Source: Stanieria cyanosphaera PCC 7437 (GTDB lineage Bacteria; Cyanobacteriota; Cyanobacteriia; Cyanobacteriales; Xenococcaceae). From it: DNA of 64,000 bases. Of the stretch, positions 12,014-20,381 are shown one piece after another (positions within the stretch are counted from its first letter, which is position 1; each line of letters begins with the position of its first letter). The translations under genes and the position numbers were made by a program. The DNA is taken from NCBI RefSeq assembly GCF_000317575.1, contig NC_019748.1:1442001-1506000 (forward strand). Reading direction: 5' to 3'. The notes under the pieces were generated by a model. That model saw nothing but the letters and a program-made list of their open reading frames with translations. It was not told the origin of the DNA and ran no database searches.

Positions 12014-12517
12014 ATGACAAATATTTGGATTGAATTAATCCAATTGTTATTTAATTTTAAAAAACAACGAGGATTTACTTTAGTCGAATTATTAGTTGTA
12101 GTTTTACTGTTTAGTGCTTTGTCTATAATTGCACTACCTAATTATGTTAACCAAGTCGAAAAAGCAAGAGTAGCTGAAGCAAAAGTAAATCTGGGAGTTC
12201 TCAACCGATCACAACAAGCGTATTATTTCGAGAAAGCAACATTTGCTGATGACATGAGCGATTTAGGTACTAACTTATCAATAAGTAATGGCTTATATAA
12301 CTACAGTATTGTCACTCCAATAACTAACACTGAAGTGCATCATTTAGCAGAGCCAATACTAAAGTATGCTGGCGATCTCAAAATTATGACCTCTGCGGTT
12401 TTTAGAGTGGAAAATGCCTTTCTTTATACAGTCTGCGAAAGTAATACGATTGGTGTAACCCCAGCTATAGTCAATGGTACACCAATTACCTGTACTAATG
12501 GTCAAATTATTCAATAA
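12014..12517 (+). CDS. Second type IV pilin-like protein
   Basis: About 167 residues. The leader ends KKQRG and is followed by FTLVELLVVVLLFSALSIIALPN, a prepilin cleavage site with Glu+5. After the assembly helix it shares KAR.AEAKVNLG.LNR.QQA.. with the first pilin, so the two are paralogues. Two C-terminal cysteines (YTVCES and ITCTNG) fit a disulfide loop. I chose ATG 12014 rather than the TTG three codons upstream. The downstream membrane-protein gene follows within 31 bases and is probably co-transcribed. Confidence 0.85.
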   Translation: MTNIWIELIQLLFNFKKQRGFTLVELLVVVLLFSALSIIALPNYVNQVEKARVAEAKVNLGVLNRSQQAYYFEKATFADDMSDLGTNLSISNGLYNYSIVTPITNTEVHHLAEPILKYAGDLKIMTSAVFRVENAFLYTVCESNTIGVTPAIVNGTPITCTNGQIIQ

Positions 12518-12548
12518 TCAACAAATTAATTTTGGAGGAATCTTAATT

Positions 12549-13349
12549 ATGATTAGCTTCAATTTCTTCAAAACAAAATTTAATCAAACTATTTTTTACT
12601 TAACTACAATTGTATTTTGTGGAGCTTCTATTATTTATTTACAAATGCCCATGGCTAGACAGCTAATGGGTAACAACACTAAAGCAAATTTTGAACAAGA
12701 CGAAAAAATTGCCAAAATTCAGTTAGATTTACTCAAAAACATGCCATCTTTTGGCTTTAAAAATTTACTATCCGACTGGATAATGCTTCAATTTCTTCAA
12801 TATTTCGGTGATGGTGAAGCAAGAAAAGTAGTTGGTTTTAGTTTAAGCCCAGATTATTTAGAAGCTATTGTGCAACACGACCCCAAATTTATTCAAGCAT
12901 ATTTAATGATTTCTCCTGCATCTTCTATGTTTGCTGGTCTTCCCAATCGAACCGTAGAAGCAATGGCAAAAGGATTAGAACAACTATCTCCTGATATTTC
13001 TGATGCTTATTATGTGTGGCTATATAAAGGTGTAGATGAAATTTTATTTATTGCTGATACTGAAGAAGCAAAAAAATCCTACACAATGGCATCAAAATGG
13101 GCAAAGATTGCTGGCAATGAAGCAATAGCAAAATCGGCTAGCGACACAGTACAGTTTTTAGAAACAAATCCTGATAGTACCGATGCCCAAATTGGTGCCT
13201 GGTTGATGGTTTTTGTTAACTCAAGAGATACTTATACCCGCCAGTTAGCCAAAAATAGTATTGAAAACCTCGGAGGCGAATTACAAATTAAGCCCGATGG
13301 TAGAGTAAGTGTAAGATTGCCGAGAGAAGAAAATGTCGCTAAAGGCTAA
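12549..13349 (+). CDS. Membrane-anchored protein of unknown function, pilin-linked
   Basis: 266 residues from ATG 12549, which has GGAGGAA 8 bases upstream. The frame stays open back into the pilin gene to 12474, but that start has no support. One N-terminal hydrophobic segment (about residues 9-27) is followed by a soluble, helix-rich domain with PSFGFKNLLSDWIMLQFLQYFGD, then PDYLEAIVQHDP, KGVDEILFIAD and FLETNPDSTDAQIGAW. A clear paralogue lies at 46078-46848. The pattern suggests TPR-like helical hairpins facing the periplasm. Its position after two pilin genes suggests a pilus-related role, but the function is unknown. Confidence 0.8.
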   Translation: MISFNFFKTKFNQTIFYLTTIVFCGASIIYLQMPMARQLMGNNTKANFEQDEKIAKIQLDLLKNMPSFGFKNLLSDWIMLQFLQYFGDGEARKVVGFSLSPDYLEAIVQHDPKFIQAYLMISPASSMFAGLPNRTVEAMAKGLEQLSPDISDAYYVWLYKGVDEILFIADTEEAKKSYTMASKWAKIAGNEAIAKSASDTVQFLETNPDSTDAQIGAWLMVFVNSRDTYTRQLAKNSIENLGGELQIKPDGRVSVRLPREENVAKG

Positions 13350-13478
13350 AAAGATTACGGTCATCATCGATAATCGATGTGGAACTCTACATGATACAAA
13401 TCGATTTATTGAGATCGCCATATTGAAAGAATTTCTTCATGCAATCACCAGCAAAAATAGCAATAACTATATTAGTAT

Positions 13479-14574
13479 CTGATGTTACGCAAAAGCTAGA
13501 ATAAAAAAATGGATAAAAAGCTTTTGGAACTATACGGCGATTACGTTATTAGCTCTTTTGGACAAATCACAGCAACAGGATTGTCAAGAGCATTAGAAGG
13601 AAGTATCAGCCACGATCGAATAACCCGCTTTCTTTCGTTACAAAACTTAGAGTCTAAAGAGCTATGGAAACTAGTAAAACCAGTAGTGAGAAAGTATGAA
13701 CAAGAAGATGGGGTGCTGATTGTGGATGACACTATCGAGAAAAAACCTCATACCCAAGAGAATGAGTTAGTGTGCTGGCATCATGACCATCAAGAAAACC
13801 ATTCTGTCAAGGGAATTAACATCATCAACTATGTTTATAGTGTCGAAGACATAAGCCTACCAATTGGGTTTGATGTGGTCAAAAAGTCCATAAAATTTTG
13901 TGAGGTAAAAACAAAGAAGGAAAAACGAAAAGCAACAGCAACAAAAAATGAATTAACACGAAATCAATTAAAAATTTGCTCCCAGAATCAACTCAAATAC
14001 AGGTATGTGCTAGCCCAGGGTTGGTTTTCCTCAAAGGAAAATATGGTTTTTATCCGTCAGGATTTAGACAAGCAATTTATCATGGCTTCTTCATAGCAAT
14101 CGTACGGTAGCCTTGAGCGAAGAAGACAAACAACAGGGTAGTTTTACACGAATTGATGAACTCAAATGGTTAGAACAAGTGTCAGTCAGAGGATGGCTTA
14201 AAGGACTGGACTTTCCTGTTCTCATCCATCGTCAAGTCTTGACAAACCAAGATGGAAGTACTGGTATTTTGTATTTAGCTTGTAGTGATTTAAGCTGTAA
14301 TGTCCCTCAGATAGAAGCAATCTACAAAAAACGGTGGAAAGTGGAAGTCTTTCATAAAACACTCAAGTTTAATACTGGTTTAGCTAAATCCCCAACTAAA
14401 TGTATTCGTACTCAAGTAAATCATATCTTTATGTCTATCTATGCTGCATTCCAATTGGAGTGTTTAAAATTGAAACACAAGATGAATCATTTTGCTTTGC
14501 GTAGTAGTCTTTATGTCAAAGCTTTGCAACAAGCTATGTGTGAATTACATTTACTCAAGAGTGCGTAACCTCAG
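13479..14574 (+). mobile_element. IS4/IS701-type insertion sequence, 1.1 kb
   Basis: The ends are 14-bp inverted repeats with two mismatches, CTGATGTTACGCAA at 13479-13492 and GTGCGTAACCTCAG at 14561-14574. Both are flanked by TTAGTAT (13472-13478 and 14575-14581), which looks like a target duplication. The element holds one transposase gene broken by a frameshift. Confidence 0.8.
13509..14568 (+). pseudogene. IS4/IS701-type DDE transposase, frameshifted
   Basis: The first part (13509-14096, 195 codons) has LIVDDTIEKKPHT, the first catalytic Asp region, and NHSVKGINIINYV. It stops at TAG 14094-14096. The next frame continues at once (...SNRTVALSEED) to 14568 and contains the IS4-family YREK-type signature in YKKRWKVEVFHKTLK. 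Joining the two needs a one-base shift near 14090. No slippery run is visible there, so this is more likely a mutation than programmed frameshifting, and the copy is probably inactive. Confidence 0.85.
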
Positions 14575-14592
14575 TTAGTATCTAATAAGTAT

Positions 14593-14844
14593 TTACCACT
14601 CATTTAAGTCGATTTGCTCGCAATGTTCTTCAATTGCTTCACTCATCAACTGTAAATCTTCCAATACTATTTCACCTACAAAACGCAACAATTGTTGACC
14701 AGAAGTGCCAATAATTTGCTTTGTTTGTTTTTTTGATTTAGGTTCTAAAAAAGTGACAATTACCTGACTTTCTTCAATATTCTCTGGTGTTTCTGCTAGT
14801 TTGATCGCACCGTCTTTATAGACTCCTTTGATAGACTGGAGCAT
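14593..14844 (-). CDS. Orphan antitoxin-like protein (AF2212/DUF104-like)
   Basis: 83 residues starting MLQSIKGVYKDGAIKL and ending AIEEHCEQIDLNEW. This resembles small cyanobacterial antitoxins that open with a VYEDGVL.L beta-hairpin and close with an acidic Asp/Leu/Asn tail. Such genes normally precede a PIN-domain toxin on the same strand. Here the next thing downstream is the end of the IS element, 18 bases away, and no toxin is present. The partner has probably been lost. The family assignment is by motif memory only. Confidence 0.6.
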   Translation of the reverse strand: MLQSIKGVYKDGAIKLAETPENIEESQVIVTFLEPKSKKQTKQIIGTSGQQLLRFVGEIVLEDLQLMSEAIEEHCEQIDLNEW

Positions 14845-15035
14845 TTTTAGTTATTTTTCTTGCAATTAATTTTAGGATAATTATAGCTTGAGTTATGGTA
14901 ATTAGATTTATGGAGTGAGGGGTTCACTCCCTTCGGTCGCAGTCGCATTTCAATTAGTTAGAGATGCTTCGTAGCCTCAGCATGAGATAGTGAACAATTA
15001 GCGATCTCGCCAAAGACGAGTCGACATCAAAACTG
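14845..15035. other. Spacer with short GC-rich repeats
   Basis: 191 bases. A segment GTCGCATTTCAATTAG(TT)AGAGATGCTTCGTA (about 14943-14976) recurs in modified form at about 15900-15931, on the other side of the VapBC-like pair. It looks like a dispersed repeat flanking the module. No ORF seen. Confidence 0.4.
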
Positions 15036-15467
15036 CTATAAACAAAAAGGGTTTTGGACTAATAATTGCTCGTATAGCTGTCCTGAGTTTAAATCTTCTG
15101 TCCAAATAATTTGGCAATTCATGGTAACTGCACTAACAACGATCATTGAATCCCAAAAAGAAATACCATAACGATTCTGTATTCTAATTGCATCTAGGAT
15201 ATCGTCAGTTTGAGGAGAATGTACTTGCCAGACTGATAAGTTTCTAATAATTTCACTTGCTTCTTGCCATGCCAGAGGTTGAGAAACTTTGCGGGTAACA
15301 GTAACATAAAATTCCTGCAAAACTTGAACGCTTAAACAACCTTGGCGAGTTTGCCATAATTTTTTGATTAGATTAGAAGCAAGAAGATGTTTTTTTCCAG
15401 CAGAGCGGTCATAGGCATAAACTAAAACATTTGTATCAACAAATTCAAGTTGTTTAATATCGCTCAT
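15036..15467 (-). CDS. PIN-domain toxin, VapC-like ribonuclease
   Basis: 143 residues with the PIN metal-binding acids in order: D11 (FVDTNVLVYAYD), E52 (VLQEFYV), D106 (SFWDSMIV) and E124/D125 (TEDLNSGQ). Such toxins cleave tRNA or other structured RNA until bound by their antitoxin. Its ATG overlaps the end of the upstream antitoxin gene by 14 bases, the normal arrangement for translational coupling. All catalytic positions are present, so it is probably functional. Confidence 0.88.
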   Translation of the reverse strand: MSDIKQLEFVDTNVLVYAYDRSAGKKHLLASNLIKKLWQTRQGCLSVQVLQEFYVTVTRKVSQPLAWQEASEIIRNLSVWQVHSPQTDDILDAIRIQNRYGISFWDSMIVVSAVTMNCQIIWTEDLNSGQLYEQLLVQNPFCL

Positions 15468-15699
15468 GCAAACTCTCTCTGGTAGAATTCACTTTACCAT
15501 TGGTGCCTAGATCGAGTCCTTCTTCTAATCTATGTAGTTCTTGTTTTTGCGATCGCACGTACAGATCTTCTTGACGAACCAGATCTATCAGCATTTGTGT
15601 TAACAATCCTGAGACTGATGTTTCTCGCTTTAAAGCAATCAGTTTAATTTCAGATAAGATGTCTTTTGGTATTGATAAAGTGATATTTCGAGTTTCCAT
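15454..15699 (-). CDS. Ribbon-helix-helix antitoxin of the PIN toxin
   Basis: 81 residues. The N-terminus METRNITLSIPKDILSEIK followed by ALKRETSVSGLLTQML is a ribbon-helix-helix DNA-binding fold (CopG/MetJ-like). The C-terminal tail is polar, as expected for toxin binding. It precedes and overlaps the PIN toxin gene, so it probably neutralises the toxin and represses its own promoter. Confidence 0.8.
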   Translation of the reverse strand: METRNITLSIPKDILSEIKLIALKRETSVSGLLTQMLIDLVRQEDLYVRSQKQELHRLEEGLDLGTNGKVNSTRESLHERY

Positions 15700-15952
15700 T
15701 GTTGTTACGAATTATTCACTACAATAAGTGTATCACCTATTTACGTGAGCGAGCAGAAGAAGGAACCTGAACACAGGCAAATAACTCTTAATCCTGATTA
15801 TATTTTTGCTCAGTAAATATTTGAGATCTGCTTCGCAGGCGCAACTAGCGAGAGGTTCGCTCTCTCTGTTCGCGGTCAGCTACGCTGGCGCAAGAAGCGA
15901 TCGCACTTCACTCAATTAGAGATGCCTCGTAACGAGCCATGACATTACATTA

Positions 15953-16872
15953 GACCTCCTGCAAAAGTCTAAGAAAACTAGGTAAAATAGCAAAAATCTA
16001 GAATTGGATTAATGACTTATCAACAAGTTAAAAATCTGAAAGCGACGGACTTCAAACGATTATGTGGAGTCTCTCCAGAAGTTTTCAAGAAAATGGTAAC
16101 AGTTGTAAAAGCAGAAAAAGTATGGCAAAAAAAGACAGGCAGACCTAGCAAATTAAGTACAGAAGACCAAATATTAATAACTCTGGAATATTGGCGAGAA
16201 TATCGTACTTATTTTCATATTGCAATTAATTGGGGAATTAATGAAACAACTGTCTTAAGAATTATTAGAAAAATAGAAAATATATTAGCTAAATCGGAAT
16301 TATTTAATTTGCCAGGAAAAAAAGTAGTTCGTGCTAGCAATGGCACAATTGAAACAGTAGTAGTAGATGTGTCAGAACATGAAATAGAAAGACCGAAAAA
16401 AACAACAATGCTATTACAGTGGTAAGCAAGGGTATCATACATTAAAGTCTCAAGTTTTGGTAGATATAAAAACAAAGCAAATAATCTGTACAGCCCATAG
16501 CAAAGGAAAAGTGCATGATTTCCAAATCTGGAAAACCAGTCAAATTGGCATAGATAAAAACATAGAATGTTTAGCAGATAAAGGATATCAAGGACTGAAA
16601 AAAATTCATGTTAAAAGTAGAACACCTTTGAAGAAAAAGAAAAATCAAAAATTAAATAAGCAAGAAAAACAGTTTAATCGTAAGTTAGCTAAACAAAGGA
16701 TAATTGTAGAACATATTCATCGTTGCTTAAAAATATTTAAAATTTTATCAAGTAGATATCGAAATCGAAGAAAAAGATTTTGTTTGAGATTTAATTTAAT
16801 TGCTGGAGTTTATAATTATGAGATTTTTTTGAAAAACAATTTGTGAATTGTTTAACACTTTCGCAGGAGGTC
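15953..16872 (+). mobile_element. IS5-type insertion sequence, 0.92 kb
   Basis: Inverted repeats GACCTCCTGCAAAAGT (left, 15953-15968) and its counterpart ACTTTCGCAGGAGGTC (right, 16857-16872) match at 15 of 16 positions. TA flanks both ends, the target dinucleotide usual for this family. It is inserted 23 bases beyond the ubiA-like gene. It contains one transposase gene in two frames. Confidence 0.88.
16012..16846 (+). pseudogene. IS5-family transposase, two frames
   Basis: ORF 1 (16012-16425) carries the helix-turn-helix region and the first catalytic Asp in VVVDVSEHEIERPKK. It stops at TAA 16423-16425 after a run of seven A at 16394-16400. Dropping one A gives RPKKQQCYYSGKQGYHTLK, the expected family sequence, which continues to 16846 with CLADKGYQG (second Asp) and KQRIIVEHIHR (catalytic Glu). 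Either the A-run gained a base or the element uses transcriptional slippage at A7. The evidence cannot separate these. Confidence 0.8.
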
Positions 16873-16895
16873 TATTGAATGGCTAGAAATTTTCT

Positions 16896-17777
16896 TTAAA
16901 CTAAACAACCGAAAATCATTCCTACCAATAAAATAAACCCAAGCCAAACATTCTGACTGAAAATTTCTCCGTAAACGGGGCGTGGTAAATCTGCTTGACG
17001 TAATCTGAGATATTGCCAAATCCAGCCAACTACAGCAACAAGCCAACTAATCCAAAAAATTGGCTGTAAATTCATTTCTAAGCCCAAATAAGCAATTAAA
17101 CCAGCCGTAAGAGCAAAAAATATTCCCACTGCTTCAGCAGCATATTTACCGAAAAAAATGGCACTGGAATTAATACCAACTTTTAAATCATCGGGTTTAT
17201 CTGACATAGCGTAAACAGTGTCAAAACCTAACGTCCAAAAAATTGTTGCGCCCCAAAGTAACCAAGTAGAAGTTTCTAAATGAGCAGTTACCGCAGTCCA
17301 ACTAATTAAAACTCCAAAACCCCAAGCGAGGGAAAGAACTAATTGAGGAATGGGAAAAACTCTTTTGGCTAAGGGATAACCAATAATTACAGGTACGGCA
17401 GCTAAACAGAATAAAAAACTGAGACGATTGAGATAAAAAGCTAAAATAGCTGCACAAACTAAAGCAACTAAAAAGATTGCAATTCCGACTTTTACTGAAA
17501 GGGCGCGAGATGCTAGAGGGCGATTTTTCGTTCTTTCTACTTGCGGATCGATATCACGATCCCAGAGATCGTTAATGGCACAACCAGCCCCACTAGTAGC
17601 CAAAGTCCCTAGAATAATTACTCCGACTAGGGGTAAAGGTGGAGTGCCTTTTGCTGCTAAGAAAACAGCCCATAAAGCAGGAATCATTAAAATAAGTCTA
17701 CCCGCAGGTTTATCCCAACGGAGAAGACGAATAATAGTTAGCCAAGTTGGTTCAAGAGAAGATGTAGATTGATTCAT
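16896..17777 (-). CDS. UbiA-family prenyltransferase (4-hydroxybenzoate solanesyltransferase type)
   Basis: 293 residues with about nine membrane helices. The two Asp-rich motifs of UbiA enzymes are present, NDLWDRDID at residues 69-77 and YAMSDKPDDLKVG around 189-201. They bind Mg-prenyl diphosphate. In cyanobacteria this subgroup attaches the solanesyl tail to 4-hydroxybenzoate in plastoquinone-9 synthesis. The length and WDKPAGRLILMIPALW opening fit that subgroup better than chlorophyll or homogentisate prenyltransferases. An IS5 copy ends 23 bases beyond its stop. Confidence 0.85.
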   Translation of the reverse strand: MNQSTSSLEPTWLTIIRLLRWDKPAGRLILMIPALWAVFLAAKGTPPLPLVGVIILGTLATSGAGCAINDLWDRDIDPQVERTKNRPLASRALSVKVGIAIFLVALVCAAILAFYLNRLSFLFCLAAVPVIIGYPLAKRVFPIPQLVLSLAWGFGVLISWTAVTAHLETSTWLLWGATIFWTLGFDTVYAMSDKPDDLKVGINSSAIFFGKYAAEAVGIFFALTAGLIAYLGLEMNLQPIFWISWLVAVVGWIWQYLRLRQADLPRPVYGEIFSQNVWLGFILLVGMIFGCLV

Positions 17778-17833
17778 AAAAAGTTTAAAAATATTAACAT
17801 AGCTTAAATAATTTCATACCATAAAAAATTAGG

Positions 17834-18520
17834 ATGAAAATTCTTTTAGTTGATGATGAAGCAGAATTAACAGATCCCCTCAGTCGCATCTTGTCTAAGG
17901 AAGGATATCAAGTGGATATTGCTGACAACGGAGTAACAGGAATTAATTTAGCTCTGCAAAATAACTATGATTTATTAATCCTTGATTGGATGCTACCTCA
18001 AAGATCGGGTTTAGAAATTTGCCAAGAATTGCGATCGCGTTCTTTGACTACTCCTGTCTTGTTTCTTACTGCCAAAGATACCATTGATGATCGGGTGATT
18101 GGTTTGGATGCAGGGGCAGATGATTATTTAGTCAAACCTTTTGAATTAAGAGAATTATTAGCCAGAGTTAGAGCTTTATTACGAAGAGTTACTCTTGGCG
18201 ATCCTCAATTGAATGAGAAGCTGAAAGTAGCAGATTTAGAACTAGATAGCGAAAATCAATTAGCCTATCGTCAAGGAAGAGTGATTGACTTATCAGAAAA
18301 AGAGGTTAAGCTCTTAGCATATTTTATGAAACATCCAGGTCAACTACTCACTCATGAGGATATTTATAGTTATTTATGGACAGACGAAGAAAAACCTAGT
18401 AGTAATGTTTTAGCTGCTTTAATTCGTCTTTTAAGGCGTAAAATAGAAATACCAGGTGAAATTCCTTTAATTCATACTGTCTACGGTAAAGGTTATCGTT
18501 TTGGTGACAACGAATTTTAA
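17834..18520 (+). CDS. OmpR-family response regulator (RppA/NrsR-like)
   Basis: 228 residues. The receiver domain has DDE at 7-9, phospho-acceptor D51 (LLILDWMLP), T79 and K101 (VKPF). A winged-helix DNA-binding domain spans about 130-225 and ends TVYGKGYRF. It resembles RppA/NrsR-type regulators of redox and metal responses. No histidine kinase gene is adjacent, so its partner is elsewhere. It is divergent from the ubiA-like gene, with a 56-base shared promoter region. Confidence 0.85.
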   Translation: MKILLVDDEAELTDPLSRILSKEGYQVDIADNGVTGINLALQNNYDLLILDWMLPQRSGLEICQELRSRSLTTPVLFLTAKDTIDDRVIGLDAGADDYLVKPFELRELLARVRALLRRVTLGDPQLNEKLKVADLELDSENQLAYRQGRVIDLSEKEVKLLAYFMKHPGQLLTHEDIYSYLWTDEEKPSSNVLAALIRLLRRKIEIPGEIPLIHTVYGKGYRFGDNEF

Positions 18521-18622
18521 TCTTTCTATTAATTTTTGACCAAGACATTAACATTTTGTAATTCAAATACTAATATATAATCAAAGGTTTATTTAACTTA
18601 ATAACAAAGGGGGGTGGGGTCT

Positions 18623-18970
18623 ATGTTAAAAACTGTCAAACATGATAACCTCATGGTGGTGAATCTGACTGAAAATGTTTCAGTATCCACCAAAATCTTA
18701 AAGGAAAACCATGCTGCTCTTCGGTCTGGTTTTGTTGGTTGTCCTCCAAATCCTCGTTGGAATGCTACTAAATTTTGTGCTTGGAGAACAGGTCGTCAGT
18801 GGCGAACAGCTTTAGCTCAAGGCACAATGATGGTAAGAGCGGAGGATTGTATGCTAGTTCAAGCTTCAGAAAAAGAAAGTTGTTCTGATGACGAGTTGCC
18901 TGGTAGTAGTAGAACGATTAACTTTTTTCAAGTTTCACAACAGTTACCAAATCTTTTACAAATAGCTTGA
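18623..18970 (+). CDS. Small conserved-looking protein of unknown function
   Basis: 115 residues from ATG 18623, with an unusually G-rich upstream stretch (AAGGGGGGTGGGG) that includes a Shine-Dalgarno. A GTG start three codons earlier is possible. Features are a basic, Trp-rich middle (NPRWNATKFCAWRTGRQWR) and four cysteines (GCPPN, FCAW, EDCM, ESCSD). There is no membrane segment or signal peptide. A strong terminator follows, so it is probably a single-gene transcript. I do not recognise a function. The Trp/Arg-rich core could bind nucleic acid, but that is speculation. Confidence 0.75.
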   Translation: MLKTVKHDNLMVVNLTENVSVSTKILKENHAALRSGFVGCPPNPRWNATKFCAWRTGRQWRTALAQGTMMVRAEDCMLVQASEKESCSDDELPGSSRTINFFQVSQQLPNLLQIA

Positions 18971-18998
18971 ATCTTCTGTTTAAGAATTTCTAGGTTAA

Positions 18999-19025
18999 TT
19001 CCCCAAGTCTGGGGAAATTTTTTTG
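18999..19025 (+). terminator. Rho-independent terminator
   Basis: TTCCCCA-AGTC-TGGGGAA forms a perfect 7-bp stem with a 4-base loop, followed by ATTTTTTTTG. It ends the small gene at 18623-18970. Confidence 0.9.
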
Positions 19026-19278
19026 TCATCTTAGGTGCAGAGAAAATATAGCAAGATAGAGCCTAATAATTCTGTAGGATAAATTCATGAATTTATCTAC
19101 AAGAAAAATCTCTTCTAAATCAAATAAAAGCAATAAATTTAACATTAACTGTTAATAAATATTTAAATTTTAAATTTGCCTTTAATTATTTTATTTAGGA
19201 TGATTATAGACGAATCATAAAATTATAACCAAATTTTTATTTGATTTGTTGTTCAAAAATATATTAATAAATTTAACA

Positions 19279-19866
19279 ATGGTCTTAACTCCATCGACAA
19301 TGTTATCTCTGGAAACCAAAGCTCCCAACTTTTCTTTAAAAGATGTAGTTTCTGGTCAAACTATTTCTTTAGAAACTTTTGCTGGAAAAAAAGCTTTGTT
19401 AGTAATGTTTATTTGTCAACATTGCCCGTTTGTGAAACACGTACAGCAAGAATTAGCGCGAATTGGTCAAGATTATCTTGCTCGCTCTTTAGGAATTGTG
19501 GCAATTAGTGCTAATGATGTCGCTAATTATCCTGATGATTCTCCTGAAAATCTGGCAGTTATGGCGCAAAAATTAGGATTTAATTTTCCTGTTTGTTATG
19601 ACGAAACTCAAGAGATAGCTAAAGCTTATACTGCTGCTTGCACGCCTGATTTCTTCTTATTTGATGGTGATTATAAACTAGTTTATCGTGGACAATTAGA
19701 TGATAGTCGTCCTAGTAATAATTTACCTATAACTGGTCAAGATTTACGTTCAGCAATTGACACAATTTTAGCAGATCAAACAATTGATTTTGAGCAAAAA
19801 CCTAGTATTGGCTGCAATATTAAATGGAAGCCAGGTAATGAACCAGAATATTTTGGAGCTAAGTAA
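19279..19866 (+). CDS. Thioredoxin-fold peroxiredoxin-like protein (redoxin family)
   Basis: 195 residues from ATG 19279 (a TTG eleven codons upstream is open but unsupported). APNFSLKDVVSGQ opens an AhpC/TSA-type thioredoxin fold, with the redox CxxC in FICQHCPFVKH (C46, C49) and a later TACTPDFFLFD with the cis-Pro region. Proteins of this group are thiol-disulfide or peroxide-handling enzymes of the cytosol. The substrate is unknown. The gene lies 29 bases upstream of folK and may share its transcript. Confidence 0.75.
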   Translation: MVLTPSTMLSLETKAPNFSLKDVVSGQTISLETFAGKKALLVMFICQHCPFVKHVQQELARIGQDYLARSLGIVAISANDVANYPDDSPENLAVMAQKLGFNFPVCYDETQEIAKAYTAACTPDFFLFDGDYKLVYRGQLDDSRPSNNLPITGQDLRSAIDTILADQTIDFEQKPSIGCNIKWKPGNEPEYFGAK

Positions 19867-19895
19867 AGTTTTAGATTTAAATATTTAATAAAAAA

Positions 19896-20381
19896 ATGGC
19901 AAATGCTGTCATCGCTCTAGGAAGTAATCTAGGAGAATCTTTAAGAATATTACAAAATTCTTTGCAATCCCTCACTTTAATTCCAGGAATTGAGATCGAA
20001 GCTGTTTCTAGTTGGTATCAAACTAAACCAATTGGACCACCTCAACCAGATTATTTGAATGGCTGTGCTTTGTTATCTGTACAACAACATCCTGAAGAAT
20101 TATTAGTTTTATTACAAGCAATTGAACTGCAATTTGGCAGAGTTAGAAATGAGAAATGGGGAGCAAGAACTTTAGACTTAGATCTACTTTTATATGATGA
20201 GCTAATTTTTAATACTCCCTCTCTTCAAATACCTCATCCAAGAATGACTCAAAGAGCCTTTGTGTTAGTTCCTTTAGCTGAAATTGTACCTGATTGGATT
20301 GAACCTAGATCGGGAAAAGCGATCGCAAATTTAGTAACACAAATAGATTGTTCAGGAGTGACCAAATATTGTATTAATTAG
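19896..20381 (+). CDS. folK: FolK, 6-hydroxymethyl-dihydropterin pyrophosphokinase
   Basis: 161 residues. The N-terminal ALGSNLGE and the family signature WGARTLDLDLLLYDE, with the Asp pair that binds Mg-ATP, are diagnostic, followed by PHPRMTQRAFVLVPLAEI. It transfers pyrophosphate to the pterin in folate synthesis. The length is normal. The 3' end overlaps the convergent glycosyltransferase gene by 8 bases. Confidence 0.95.
   Translation: MANAVIALGSNLGESLRILQNSLQSLTLIPGIEIEAVSSWYQTKPIGPPQPDYLNGCALLSVQQHPEELLVLLQAIELQFGRVRNEKWGARTLDLDLLLYDELIFNTPSLQIPHPRMTQRAFVLVPLAEIVPDWIEPRSGKAIANLVTQIDCSGVTKYCIN

Noticed and set aside
12474-12548. Upstream start of the pilin-linked membrane protein inside the pilin gene
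   Set aside because: The extra residues are out-of-frame pilin sequence. ATG 12549 has GGAGGAA and matches the paralogue's N-terminal membrane segment.
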